64,000 nucleotides of DNA, from contig NZ_QGGZ01000006.1 of NCBI RefSeq assembly GCF_003148825.1, forward strand, positions 310,001 through 374,000, written 5' to 3'. Positions 16,640 to 24,669 of this stretch are shown here, piece by piece. Under the pieces are notes generated by a model. The model saw only the letters and a program-made list of their open reading frames with translations, did not search any database and had not been told where the DNA came from. Position numbers and translations under genes: made by a program. Position 1 is the first letter of the stretch. Each line of letters opens with the position of its first letter. Origin of the DNA: Streptomyces sp. CG 926. GTDB taxonomy: Bacteria; Actinomycetota; Actinomycetes; Streptomycetales; Streptomycetaceae.

Positions 16640-16696
16640 GTCACCGACGCTAGGGCGCGGCGCACTCCATCCGCTCGAATTGCCCTGTCTTTCCTC

Positions 16697-17302
16697 CTAC
16701 TTGGGCAATTCTGGATCCGTCCGGGCGGCGATGCCGCGGCGAACGAGCCGCCACACCTCCCTGAGCTCGCCGGTCACGGCCTCGGGACCTCTGCCCCGAC
16801 CTCGACGCACCCGGGTGACGACGCCGCCCACCAGATGTGCCATCAGCAGGGCGACCGGGCACGGGTCGACCTCGGGGTGCAGCTGACCCTGCGCGGCGGC
16901 CTGCTTCAGCAGCTCCTTGACGTCCGGGAGCCAGCAACCGCACCAGTCGGGTCCGGCACCCACCCGCTCCTGGGTCAGCCGCGCCGCGGCGCGTACGGCC
17001 GGGTCCGCCTCGATCAGCCGGCCGAGGGCGAGGACGAGCGCGGAAACGGTGTCCAGCGCCGGGCCGCCGCGGGCCGTCACCCCCTCGACCACTCTGCGGG
17101 TGGCGGCCCGCCCCGAATCCTCGACGGCGGAGGCCAACTCCCCTTTCGCCGCGAAGTGAAAGGTGAGGGCCCCTATCGAAATTCCGGCGGAGCGACTCAG
17201 CCGGGAAAGCGAGGTCCCGTCGTACCCATTGCGGTCGAATTCAGCGGCGGCCACCGAGATCAGATGATTACGGGTGCGTACGCCACGCTCTTGCTTCACC
17301 AC
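16697..17302 (-). CDS. GBL-receptor-like TetR regulator (ArpA/ScbR family), second copy
   Basis: A 201-residue regulator. It opens with MVKQERGVRTRNHLISVAA, and GYDGTSLSRLSRSAGISIGALTFHFAAKGELASAV is the HTH, both typical of gamma-butyrolactone receptors and pseudo-receptors. The GTG at 17302 gives the family's normal start; a GTG at 17335 is also possible. It lies on the opposite strand from the transposase-like gene, with an ARE-like site in the gap. Whether it binds a GBL or an antibiotic (pseudo-receptor) cannot be told from the sequence. Confidence 0.85.
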   Translation of the reverse strand: MVKQERGVRTRNHLISVAAAEFDRNGYDGTSLSRLSRSAGISIGALTFHFAAKGELASAVEDSGRAATRRVVEGVTARGGPALDTVSALVLALGRLIEADPAVRAAARLTQERVGAGPDWCGCWLPDVKELLKQAAAQGQLHPEVDPCPVALLMAHLVGGVVTRVRRGRGRGPEAVTGELREVWRLVRRGIAARTDPELPK

Positions 17303-17528
17303 TGCGCTATCACTGCCATCCAGGTCGTTCCTCACTCGCCGTCGCGCCCCGCACGGAGCCGGCGATCTCCAGCCTCACCCGGGCGCCGACCGCCGACAAC
17401 GCGGACTTGACGAAGAAGCGCCCGTGCCCCGACCCGTAGGGGGGCGTGGCGCGGCCCCGGCACGGGCGCCGAAGGGCCTGCGCGTCCAACGTGCCGAAGT
17501 CGGGGGCAGGACGCCATGGGTTCGCTAG
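17303..17528. other. divergent intergenic region, receptor paralogue to transposase-like gene
   Basis: The gap of about 300 bases between the two divergent genes holds one clear element, the ARE-like site at 17529. The remaining stretch is GC-rich and shows no ORF that I can support and no strong hairpin. Confidence 0.5.
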
Positions 17529-17556
17529 AAAAAAAACGAACGTTCTGTATTCTATG
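17529..17556. promoter_or_regulatory. ARE-like operator (GBL receptor site) before the transposase-like gene
   Basis: Eight A residues followed by CGAAC, then GTTCTGTATTC. It matches 23 of 28 positions of the site between the receptor and afsA-like genes. AT-rich A-tract/ACGAAC arms of this kind are typical of autoregulatory elements bound by ArpA-family proteins. It ends about 50 bases upstream of the ATG at 17605. Confidence 0.65.
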
Positions 17557-17604
17557 ACTACTACCGACGGCGCACGCCGACGTCCGCAGTGGAGGGGGAG
17601 ACAG

Positions 17605-18849
17605 ATGACGACACGGACGAGGACCCGAGCCCTGACTGCCGGTGACACCACCCTGGCCGACTTCACGGAACGCCTCTTCGGTCACTTACCGAGAGCCGAC
17701 CAGCGACGCTGGGCCCGGGTCTACCTGCAGGGACTGCTCAGCACCCCGGGGAAGAAGTCCGTACGCAGACTCGCGGCGTCCGTCACCGAGTCGCCCACGG
17801 CCTCCCAGTCCCTGCAGCAGTTCATCAACGCGAGTCCGTGGGACTGGAATCCGGCCCGCACCGAACTGCTCCGCTGGGTGGAGGAACGGCACCCCGTACG
17901 GGCCTGGACGATCGGGCAGGTGTGCTTCCCCAAACGTGGCGAGCACTCGGTCGGCGTGCACCGCCGCTTCGATCCCGTCGCCGGACGCATCGTCAACTGC
18001 CAGTTGGGGTTCTGCCTCTTCCTGTCACTCGACGGTATGAGCGTGCCGGTGGACTGGCGGCTGGCGCTCCCCCAGGCCTGGGTGACGGATCCCGTCCTGC
18101 GCCGCCGGGCGCGCATCTCCCCCGAGGCCGTCCACCAGGCCCCGGAAGCTCTCGTCCTGGAGCTCGTCGACTCGATCGCCGCCCGTACCTCGTCGGCGCA
18201 CCCGCCCGTGGTCGCCGATCTCAGCCGCCTCGGCAGCGCCGCCGCACTGATCGGCGTACTCGGCCGCCGCGGGCACGACTTCCTGGTGTCCGTACCGCCG
18301 ACCCTCCCGGTACGCGCCGCCGCCGCGCTGACGCAGGGCGGCGCGGCCGCGCGTACGGGTACGCCCGGGCGCGGCGGGACCACCGCGGGCGACTTCGCCC
18401 GCCTCGGCAACACCAGCCATCCTTACTCCGCGCCGCTCGCCGGCCCCGCCGGCCCCGCCGGGGGCCCGCAGCGGCAGCGCATCCACTCGGCGCTGGTCCG
18501 GCTGCCGGAAGGGGAAGCGGCCGGGCGGGGGGCGCAGCAGATCTACCGGCTGTTCGGCGAACGGCGGCCGGGGCGGCAGGGCGCACAGGGTGGGCAGGGC
18601 GGGCAGGGCGCGGGGCCCGTCTGGCTCACCAATATGAACCGCCACCGGATGGACGACCTGCTGCACCTGGTGCGGCGGTCGGCGCGGTCCACAGCGGTGC
18701 TGGGGTCGCTGGCCGACGAGTTCGGGCTCCTCGACTTCGAGGGTCGATCCTTTCCTGGCTGGCACCATCACATGACGCTGATGTCGGCGGCGTACGCGTA
18801 CGCGTACGCGGTGCGGGAGCGGGCGGAGCTCGGGCGGCGCTCCGCCTGA
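17605..18849 (+). CDS. degenerate IS701-family transposase-like protein, probably domesticated
   Basis: A 414-residue protein, full length for IS701-type DDE transposases. Family landmarks are FPKRGEHSVGVHRRFDPVAGRIVNCQLGF (residues ~110-138), VDWRLALPQAW, VVAD near residue 197 (second Asp kept) and FEGRSFPGWHHH near 383 (catalytic Glu kept). The first acidic block, normally DDTGFPKKG, reads GQVCFPKRG here, so the first catalytic Asp is lost. Residues 250-340 contain a Gly/Ala/Gln-rich insertion with GGQGGQG repeats. The start at 17605 follows GGAGGGGGAG. Codon 28 is TTA (17686). No terminal inverted repeats flank it. Confidence 0.85.
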   Translation: MTTRTRTRALTAGDTTLADFTERLFGHLPRADQRRWARVYLQGLLSTPGKKSVRRLAASVTESPTASQSLQQFINASPWDWNPARTELLRWVEERHPVRAWTIGQVCFPKRGEHSVGVHRRFDPVAGRIVNCQLGFCLFLSLDGMSVPVDWRLALPQAWVTDPVLRRRARISPEAVHQAPEALVLELVDSIAARTSSAHPPVVADLSRLGSAAALIGVLGRRGHDFLVSVPPTLPVRAAAALTQGGAAARTGTPGRGGTTAGDFARLGNTSHPYSAPLAGPAGPAGGPQRQRIHSALVRLPEGEAAGRGAQQIYRLFGERRPGRQGAQGGQGGQGAGPVWLTNMNRHRMDDLLHLVRRSARSTAVLGSLADEFGLLDFEGRSFPGWHHHMTLMSAAYAYAYAVRERAELGRRSA

Positions 18850-18909
18850 GCGGGCGCGGCTCCGGGGGAACCCGGCTCCGCCGGGCACCGGGCTCCGCCC
18901 GGACCGGCG

Positions 18910-18932
18910 CCTCAAACGCCGGCGAGGCTGGA
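18910..18932. repeat. Streptomyces dispersed intergenic motif
   Basis: CTCAAACGCCGGCGAGGCTG and flanks, a sequence seen very often between Streptomyces genes. It lies in the 180-base gap between the transposase-like gene and manB, which is otherwise GC-rich hairpin-forming sequence and may serve as a bidirectional terminator. Confidence 0.5.
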
Positions 18933-19031
18933 TGAGGGCCGAGCCCGGACCTCGGGGGTCGCCCCGCCGACGCCTTCGGGCAACCGGCGAGGCCGGAACG
19001 GGCGGAGCCCGGGCGCCGGGTGCCGGACGGG

Positions 19032-20399
19032 TCAGGCGCGGATGAGGGTGAGGACCTCGTCGCGGACCTTGGCCAGGGTGGCCTCGTCACGGGCCTCCAC
19101 GTTCAGACGCAGGAGGGGCTCGGTGTTGGAGGCGCGGACGTTGAACCACCAGTCCTCGGCCGTGGCCGTCAGACCGTCCAGCTCGTCGATCGTGACACCC
19201 TCGGCGTCACCGTAGGCCGCCTTCACCGCCGCCAGACGGGCCGCCTGGTCGTCGACCGTCGAGTTGATCTCCCCCGAACCCGCGTAACGGTCATAGGAGG
19301 CCACCAGCTCCGACAACGGACCCTCCTGACCCCCCAGCGCCGCCAGCACATGGAGCGCGGCCAGCATGCCCGTGTCCGCGTTCCAGAAATCCTTGAAGTA
19401 GTAGTGCGCCGAGTGCTCACCACCGAAGATCGCACCCGTCCGCGCCATCTCCTCCTTGATGAAGGAATGACCCACCCGCGTACGCACCGGCGTGCCACCG
19501 TTCTCGCGCACCACCTCCGGCACCGACCACGAGGTGATCAGGTTGTGGATCACCGTGCCCGACCCACCGTTGCGCGCCAGCTCCCGCGCCGCGACCAACG
19601 CCGTGATCGCCGACGGCGACACCCCGACACCCCGCTCGTCCACGATGAAACACCGGTCCGCGTCACCGTCGAACGCGATACCGAGGTCGGCGCCTTCCGC
19701 CAGGACACGCGCCTGGAGGTCCACGACGTTCTTCGGGTCCAGCGGGTTCGCCTCGTGGTTGGGGAACGTGCCGTCCAGCTCGAAGTACATCTCCGTCACG
19801 TCCAGCGGCAGACCCGCGAACACCGTCGGCACGGTGTGACCACCCATACCGTTGCCCGCGTCCACGACGACCTTCAACGGACGGATCGACGCCAGATCGA
19901 CCAGGCCCTTCAGGTGCGCGGCGTAACCCGGGCGGCTGTCCAGCTCCGTGACCGTCCCCGCCACCGTCCCCGCCGGAACCGCCGGCGCGCCCTCGTCGGA
20001 CCACTTCTCCACGAGCTCGCGGATCTGCGACAGGCCCGTGTCCTGACCCACCGGGGCCGCGCCCGCACGGCACAGCTTGATGCCGTTGTACTTGGCCGGA
20101 TTGTGCGAGGCCGTGAACATGGCGCCCGGCAGGTCCAGCGAACCCGACGCGTAGTACAGCTGGTCCGTCGAGCACAGACCGATCAGCGTGACGTCCACCC
20201 CGCGCGCCGCCGCACCCCGCGCGAACGCGGCCGACAGACCCGGCGACGACGGACGCATGTCATGACCGATCACGATCGCCGACGCGCCCACGACCTCCAC
20301 GAACGCCGCACCGAACAGCTCGGCCAAGGACTCGTCCCACTCGTCCGGCACGACACCACGCACGTCGTACGCCTTGACGATGTTCGAAAGGTCGGGCAT
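19032..20399 (-). CDS. manB: phosphomannomutase/phosphoglucomutase
   Basis: A 455-residue alpha-D-phosphohexomutase. The opening IVKAYDVRGVVPDEWDESLAELFGAAF is typical; the phosphoserine loop is TASHNPAKYNGIKL near residue 97, the metal loop DGDADRCF near 242, the sugar loop GGEHSAHYYF near 322 and the phosphate-binding RASNTEPLLRLNVEA near 420. It interconverts mannose-6-P and mannose-1-P (and often the glucose forms) for GDP-mannose synthesis. GAAGGAG precedes the ATG at 20399. It may be the last gene of the receptor/SDR operon (106-base gap). Confidence 0.95.
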   Translation of the reverse strand: MPDLSNIVKAYDVRGVVPDEWDESLAELFGAAFVEVVGASAIVIGHDMRPSSPGLSAAFARGAAARGVDVTLIGLCSTDQLYYASGSLDLPGAMFTASHNPAKYNGIKLCRAGAAPVGQDTGLSQIRELVEKWSDEGAPAVPAGTVAGTVTELDSRPGYAAHLKGLVDLASIRPLKVVVDAGNGMGGHTVPTVFAGLPLDVTEMYFELDGTFPNHEANPLDPKNVVDLQARVLAEGADLGIAFDGDADRCFIVDERGVGVSPSAITALVAARELARNGGSGTVIHNLITSWSVPEVVRENGGTPVRTRVGHSFIKEEMARTGAIFGGEHSAHYYFKDFWNADTGMLAALHVLAALGGQEGPLSELVASYDRYAGSGEINSTVDDQAARLAAVKAAYGDAEGVTIDELDGLTATAEDWWFNVRASNTEPLLRLNVEARDEATLAKVRDEVLTLIRA

Positions 20400-20505
20400 T
20401 TCCACTCCTTCAGGGGGTGACCGGCTGTGCTTCGGACGCTACCCGCCGCCCGGCTCGACACAGCCCGTCCACGCCCCATCCCGCCGAGGCTTTGGCAGAT
20501 CGCCG

Positions 20506-21471
20506 TCAGCCCGGGGTCACCCCGCCCCTCTCCCGGTACCACCGCGCCGCCCGGTCGAGCCGGCTCAGCGGGCCGGGCCCCGGTGCGATCCCGGCGCGTT
20601 CCCATGCCGCGTCGGCGCGGTACCAGTGGTCAGCGGCCAGCAGCGTGAACTGACGCTCGCTCACCCATCCGGGGGTCGCGGCCAGGGCGTCCAGGCATCT
20701 GCGCCACGACCAGTCGGCGTCGGGACGCGCCGGCAGCACCCGGTGCTCGGCGAGGGCGTCCATGAGGTCCCGGTTGCGCACCGGCTCCGGGTGGTGCGCG
20801 TGCAGGACGCCCGGGGCATCCGCCTCGTCGCCACCCGTGAGCGCGAGCGCCACGATGAGTCGTGCCAGGTCGTCGACGTCGACGAAGGAGGCACGTCCCG
20901 CCCCTCCGTCCCACCCCGCCGGTACGCGCCGGAAGGCGTCGACGAGAGCCGGTACGGCCCACCGGTCGCCCCTGCCCAGCACGAGCCCCGCGCGCAGGAC
21001 CAGTCCCCCGGCGTCGAGCACGGCCCCCTCCCCCACCAGCCGGCTGCCGCTGGCGGCCGATACCGGGGCAGGTGTCAACTCGCCCACGTCCTGCCCCCGA
21101 TGGGGCCCCGGACCGTACACCGCGCAGGTGGACAGGTGGATGATCCGCCCCACTGCGGCCCGCCGGGCCTCGGCCATCAGGGCCGCGGTCCCCTCGGCGT
21201 TGACCGCGGTGCAGCGCTCCGCGTCCGGTCCGACGTAGGAGGCCAGGGACAACAGGACGTCCGCACCGTCGCACACCCCGCGCAGGGACGCTGTGTCGGC
21301 CAGGTCCGCGCCCACCCGCCGAGCTCCGGACAAGCCCGCGGGGGTCTGCGTACGGGACACCGCACGCACCGCGACCCCTTGGTCGCCCCGGCCCCGTTCG
21401 GCCAGTCGGCGCAGCACCGCCGACCCCACGAAGCCGGTCGCGCCGGTGACGACCACATGACGGGTACTCAA
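20506..21471 (-). CDS. NAD(P)-dependent SDR, BarS2/JadW2-like GBL-biosynthesis reductase
   Basis: A 321-residue extended SDR. TGATGFVGSAVLRRL is the Rossmann motif at the N-terminus, LSTCAVYG near residue 108 the Thr/Ser strand, and RASFVDVDDLARLIVAL near 210 the epimerase-type middle. The usual Tyr-x-x-x-Lys is replaced by SGSRLVGE, so a standard epimerase mechanism is doubtful. The start is a TTG overlapping the receptor stop (TTGA) with GGAG upstream. Such genes next to AfsA homologues are proposed to reduce a butenolide or keto intermediate of GBL synthesis. Confidence 0.8.
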   Translation of the reverse strand: MSTRHVVVTGATGFVGSAVLRRLAERGRGDQGVAVRAVSRTQTPAGLSGARRVGADLADTASLRGVCDGADVLLSLASYVGPDAERCTAVNAEGTAALMAEARRAAVGRIIHLSTCAVYGPGPHRGQDVGELTPAPVSAASGSRLVGEGAVLDAGGLVLRAGLVLGRGDRWAVPALVDAFRRVPAGWDGGAGRASFVDVDDLARLIVALALTGGDEADAPGVLHAHHPEPVRNRDLMDALAEHRVLPARPDADWSWRRCLDALAATPGWVSERQFTLLAADHWYRADAAWERAGIAPGPGPLSRLDRAARWYRERGGVTPG

Positions 21472-22205
21472 GCCCGCTTCTCCGAGGCCGCCCTGGACCG
21501 GCGCTTCGGCACCGCCGCCGGCTCCGGCTCCGCCTTCGGGTCCGCCGCCGGCTCGGGCGTCGGCACCGGCGTCGGCTCGCTCGGCGGCAGGGTCAGGCGC
21601 AGTCCGCCGCGGATGTCGTCGGCGGCCACCGCGGGCAGCAGGTAGCGCCACAGGGAGGCGATCCGCTGCGGCAGGTCCACCCGGCCGGTGGACGCCTGGG
21701 AGAAGAGCTGGGCCCCGGTGAAGGAGCTGACCAGCACCCAGGCCAGTTCGTGGTCGTCGACGTCCGGCTGGAGTTCGCCCTTGGCGCGGGCGAAGCGCAG
21801 CTGCTGGCGGAACTCCAGCACCCAGGCCTGGTAGGCCACGTCGTCACGCAGGCCGAACTCGCCCTGCTCCACGGCCAGTCGGACGCCGGCGCGAAGCACC
21901 GGATTGTGCCGGAGCTGCTCGGCGAGGTAGAGCGTGATGTCCACCAGGTGCTGCAGGCCGTCCTCCCCGGCGGGGAACTCCAGGCCGTCGCCCTGGCCGA
22001 CCATGACGGCGTAGGCGAGCTCCTCCTTCGAGCTGAAGTGGAAGTACATCCCGCCCTGGGTGACGTCCGCCCGCTTCATGATCTTGCTGATGCTGGCTCC
22101 ACTGAAGCCGAACTCGTCGAAGACCTCGGCCGCGGCACGCAGGATGGCCGCTTTGGTCTGAACTGCCCTTAGTTGAGGGGCGCGTTGCTGCTTTCGTTCT
22201 GACAT
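21468..22205 (-). CDS. gamma-butyrolactone receptor (ArpA/ScbR family)
   Basis: A 245-residue TetR-type repressor. TKAAILRAAAEVFDEFGFSGASISKIMKRADVTQGGMYFHFSSKEELAYAV is the family HTH (residues ~20-70), and IASLWRYLLPAVA near 195 belongs to the ligand-binding domain. The last 40 residues are a Pro/Glu/Lys-rich tail not found in ScbR. The ATG at 22205 has AGG five bases upstream. It is divergent from the afsA-like gene with only 101 bases between start codons and an ARE-like site in the gap, the classic receptor/synthase arrangement, so it probably represses both until its ligand accumulates. Confidence 0.92.
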   Translation of the reverse strand: MSERKQQRAPQLRAVQTKAAILRAAAEVFDEFGFSGASISKIMKRADVTQGGMYFHFSSKEELAYAVMVGQGDGLEFPAGEDGLQHLVDITLYLAEQLRHNPVLRAGVRLAVEQGEFGLRDDVAYQAWVLEFRQQLRFARAKGELQPDVDDHELAWVLVSSFTGAQLFSQASTGRVDLPQRIASLWRYLLPAVAADDIRGGLRLTLPPSEPTPVPTPEPAADPKAEPEPAAVPKRRSRAASEKRA

Positions 22206-22226
22206 GAGCACCTAACTAACCTCGAC

Positions 22227-22254
22227 AAAAAAAACGAACATCCTTTATTTTAGG
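22227..22254. promoter_or_regulatory. ARE-like operator in the receptor/afsA divergent promoter
   Basis: Eight A residues, CGAAC, then ATCCTTTATTTTAGG. It lies 22 bases from the receptor ATG and about 50 from the afsA-like ATG and can cover both promoters. It is nearly the same as the site at 17529-17556. Confidence 0.7.
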
Positions 22255-22306
22255 ACCTGCGCCGAACAAGCACCAGCTCATGTCCGACGTCCAGGGGGGC
22301 TCAACC

Positions 22307-23281
22307 ATGACCGTGTCCACCGATCGCTCCGTCTCGCCCATCGCCGCGCTCAGCAGCGCCTTACCTCGGGAGTACGTGCACAAGAGCGCGCACTCCGAAG
22401 TCCTGCTCACCGGATGGCGCGTCGTCGCGCCCGACGAGTACGTCGTCACCGCCCAATGGCCCCGTACCCACAGCTTCTACACACCGGACGAGGGTCACCA
22501 CGATCCCCTGCTCCTCGCCGAATCGGTCCGCCAGGCCATCCCGCTCCTCAGCCACGTCGCGTACGAGGTCCCCTTCGGTCACCGCCAGATCTGGGACACC
22601 TTCAGCTACTCGACCGACCCCGACGCCCTCGTCGTCGGTTCGGCGCCGGCCGACATCTCCCTGCACATCCGTTGCTCCGGCATCTCACGCCGCGGTCGCA
22701 GACTCGCGGGTCTCACCATGCACGTGACCGCGAGCCGCGACGGAGAGTTCCTCGGCACCGCGGAGGCCGGATTCACCAACCAGTCCGAGGCCGTCTACCA
22801 GCGCCTGCGCGGCCGGAACGCGGACCTCGCCGAAGTGGCCGCCCGCACCATCCCGCTCCCGCCCCCGCTGACCCCGCGCCGGGTGGGCCGCGACCGCTTC
22901 CACGACGTTGTCCTCTCCCCCACCAGCTCCACGCGGCGCGCCCAGCTCCGGGCCGACGTCAACCACCCGATCCTCTTCGACCACCCCGTCGACCACGCCC
23001 CGGGCATGCTGCTCCTGGAAGCCGTTCGCCAGGCCGCGTACCGATCCGCCTTCCCCCGGCGGGGAGTCCTGACCGACATGGAGATCCGCTTCTCCCGCTA
23101 TGCGGAGCTGACCTCTGCCTGCTGGATCGAGACGCTCCCGAACGCCGGGGCGCCGACCACCACGCCGGACCGTCATCCCGTGAACGTCGTCGCCCACCAG
23201 AACGGCGAGGTCGTCTTCGCCGCGACGGCGACCGTCGCCACCGCGACGTCCGTCCCCCTCCGCTTGCACTTCGCGGGCTGA
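22307..23281 (+). CDS. AfsA-type gamma-butyrolactone biosynthesis enzyme
   Basis: A 324-residue AfsA/ScbA homologue with two hot-dog-like repeats. EYVHKSAHSEVLLTGWRVVAPDEYVVTAQWPRTHSFY is the first motif (residues ~22-58), and VNHPILFDHPVDHAPGMLLLEAVRQAAYR near 225 the second. AfsA joins a beta-ketoacyl-ACP with dihydroxyacetone phosphate, the committed step of A-factor-type signal synthesis. The ATG at 22307 follows AGGGGGG; an ATG at 22280 lacks an SD. Codon 19 is TTA (22361-22363), so translation probably needs the bldA tRNA. An intrinsic terminator follows. Confidence 0.93.
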   Translation: MTVSTDRSVSPIAALSSALPREYVHKSAHSEVLLTGWRVVAPDEYVVTAQWPRTHSFYTPDEGHHDPLLLAESVRQAIPLLSHVAYEVPFGHRQIWDTFSYSTDPDALVVGSAPADISLHIRCSGISRRGRRLAGLTMHVTASRDGEFLGTAEAGFTNQSEAVYQRLRGRNADLAEVAARTIPLPPPLTPRRVGRDRFHDVVLSPTSSTRRAQLRADVNHPILFDHPVDHAPGMLLLEAVRQAAYRSAFPRRGVLTDMEIRFSRYAELTSACWIETLPNAGAPTTTPDRHPVNVVAHQNGEVVFAATATVATATSVPLRLHFAG

Positions 23282-23389
23282 CCGGCCCAGCTCCGCCGGG
23301 GGAAGGGCCGTCGGCGCTCCGTCGGTCCATGAGCGCGCCGGCTCATGAACCGACCGCCGCACCGGCCCCACCCCCGGCGGACGAACGAC

Positions 23390-23428
23390 GAAGGCGCCTG
23401 ATCGGGACCGCGCCCGACAGGCGCCTTC
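23390..23428. terminator. bidirectional terminator after the afsA-like gene
   Basis: A long stem: GAAGGCGCCTG pairs perfectly with 23418-23428, and inside it TCGGG pairs with CCCGA around a 6-base loop, giving 16 pairs with one bulge. It lies between two converging genes. Confidence 0.75.
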
Positions 23429-23453
23429 CTCCGTTCACGGCCGACGCCGCCGG

Positions 23454-23810
23454 TCAGACCTTCCTGACCACGCTCGACTTCAGCTGCATCGCGCCGAACC
23501 CCTCGATCCTGCAGTCGATGTCATGGCCGTCGACGCCTTCCACCAGGCGGATGTTGCGCACCTTCGTGCCCGCCTTGATGCCCGACGCGCTGCCCTTGAC
23601 CTTCAGCCCCTTGACCACCGTCACGGTGTCCCCGTCGGCCAGGACGTTGCCGACCGAGTCCTTGATCACCCGCTCCTCGGAGGCACCGCCGGGCTCGCCG
23701 GAAGCGAGGGGCCACTCGTGGCCGCACTCGGGGCAGACCAGGAGCGCGCCCATCTCGTAGGTGTAGGCGCCCGCGCATTCGGGGCAAGGAGGCAGGGGGG
23801 TCTCAGTCAC
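23454..23810 (-). CDS. PhnA/YjdM-family zinc-ribbon protein
   Basis: A 118-residue protein. The N-terminal zinc ribbon has PPCPECAGAYTYEMGALLVCPECGHEW (two CxxC pairs), and the C-terminal SH3-like barrel reads VIKDSVGNVLADGDTVTVVKGLKVKGSASGIKAGTKVRNIRLVEG, the PhnA signature. The GTG at 23810 gives the family's usual start (TETPLPPCP). Despite the name, this group is not required for phosphonate breakdown; the precise role is unknown. Monocistronic. Confidence 0.92.
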   Translation of the reverse strand: MTETPLPPCPECAGAYTYEMGALLVCPECGHEWPLASGEPGGASEERVIKDSVGNVLADGDTVTVVKGLKVKGSASGIKAGTKVRNIRLVEGVDGHDIDCRIEGFGAMQLKSSVVRKV

Positions 23811-23844
23811 CCGGTCAGTATATTTCAGTACCCATCGCCGCAGG

Positions 23845-24594
23845 TCAGCGGAGGTGGGCGGGGTCGGAACCGTGGCTGCCACACTCCACGGCAGCGTCGA
23901 GGAGGATCTGCGCCAGCTCGCGCGGCCGGGAGAACATCGGCCAATGGCCGGTGTCCATCGTGACCAACCGCCAGCACTCGCTCTTCAGCAGCTCGGCCAC
24001 CTCCGCGTCGGGCTCGGCGTCGTCGGGCTCGGCCCCCGGCATCACGCACAGGATGTATGTCGCCGGAAGTTCACCGAGCGGCCCCGCCAGTACGGCGGGC
24101 TCGGTCAGCGTGGCACCCGGGTGAGGCGTCGAGCCACGCACGAGGCGTGCGATCTGCTCATCGGTGAGACCTTCGCCGTCGTAATGAGCGGCGGGCGCGA
24201 GCGGCCAGAACCCTCCGTTCTCGGCGATCGACGCCTCCACCGCCGCCCCGCCGTCCGGCCAGGCGGAGACGAACGACGCGCCGTCCGTCGGAACACTCGA
24301 GTCGACGAACACCACGCGGGCCAGTCGGTCACCGATCCGCTCCGCGGCCTGACCTACCGGGATGCCCGAGTAGCTGTGACCCACCAGGACCACGTCACGT
24401 AGACCCTGGCGTTCCACCTCGGCAACGATGTCCTGGACGTGAGTCGCTTGCCCCGCCGGTACACCCTGCTTGTCGGCAAGACCCGACAGCGTCAACGGAT
24501 GGACGCCGTGGCCGGCCGCGCGCAGATACGGCGCCACCTCGCCCCACGCCCACGCGCCGAGCCGTGCACCTGCAACCAGTACGAAATTCACCAT
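23845..24594 (-). CDS. alpha/beta-fold hydrolase (salicylate-esterase/EstC type)
   Basis: A 249-residue hydrolase. The nucleophile elbow is VGHSYSG near residue 75 and the catalytic His is in TMDTGHWPMFSRP near 215. The N-terminal oxyanion region reads VLVAGARLGAWAW, where relatives have HG-x-W-H/L-G; the conserved His is replaced by Ala. Substrate unknown. It is a single gene reading towards the PhnA gene. Confidence 0.88.
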   Translation of the reverse strand: MVNFVLVAGARLGAWAWGEVAPYLRAAGHGVHPLTLSGLADKQGVPAGQATHVQDIVAEVERQGLRDVVLVGHSYSGIPVGQAAERIGDRLARVVFVDSSVPTDGASFVSAWPDGGAAVEASIAENGGFWPLAPAAHYDGEGLTDEQIARLVRGSTPHPGATLTEPAVLAGPLGELPATYILCVMPGAEPDDAEPDAEVAELLKSECWRLVTMDTGHWPMFSRPRELAQILLDAAVECGSHGSDPAHLR

Positions 24595-24669
24595 GCCCGC
24601 ACCGTAGCCGGGCAGCCCGACAAGCCTCTGGAAGATATTTTCGATACACGCCCTGGGTGCGGCCAGGTC

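Noticed and set aside
17605..18849. An active insertion sequence
   Set aside because: No terminal inverted repeats or target duplication were seen, the first catalytic Asp is missing, and codon use matches neighbours.
23845..24594. Pseudogene because the oxyanion His is changed
   Set aside because: The frame is intact, nucleophile and His are present, and family members vary in this loop.
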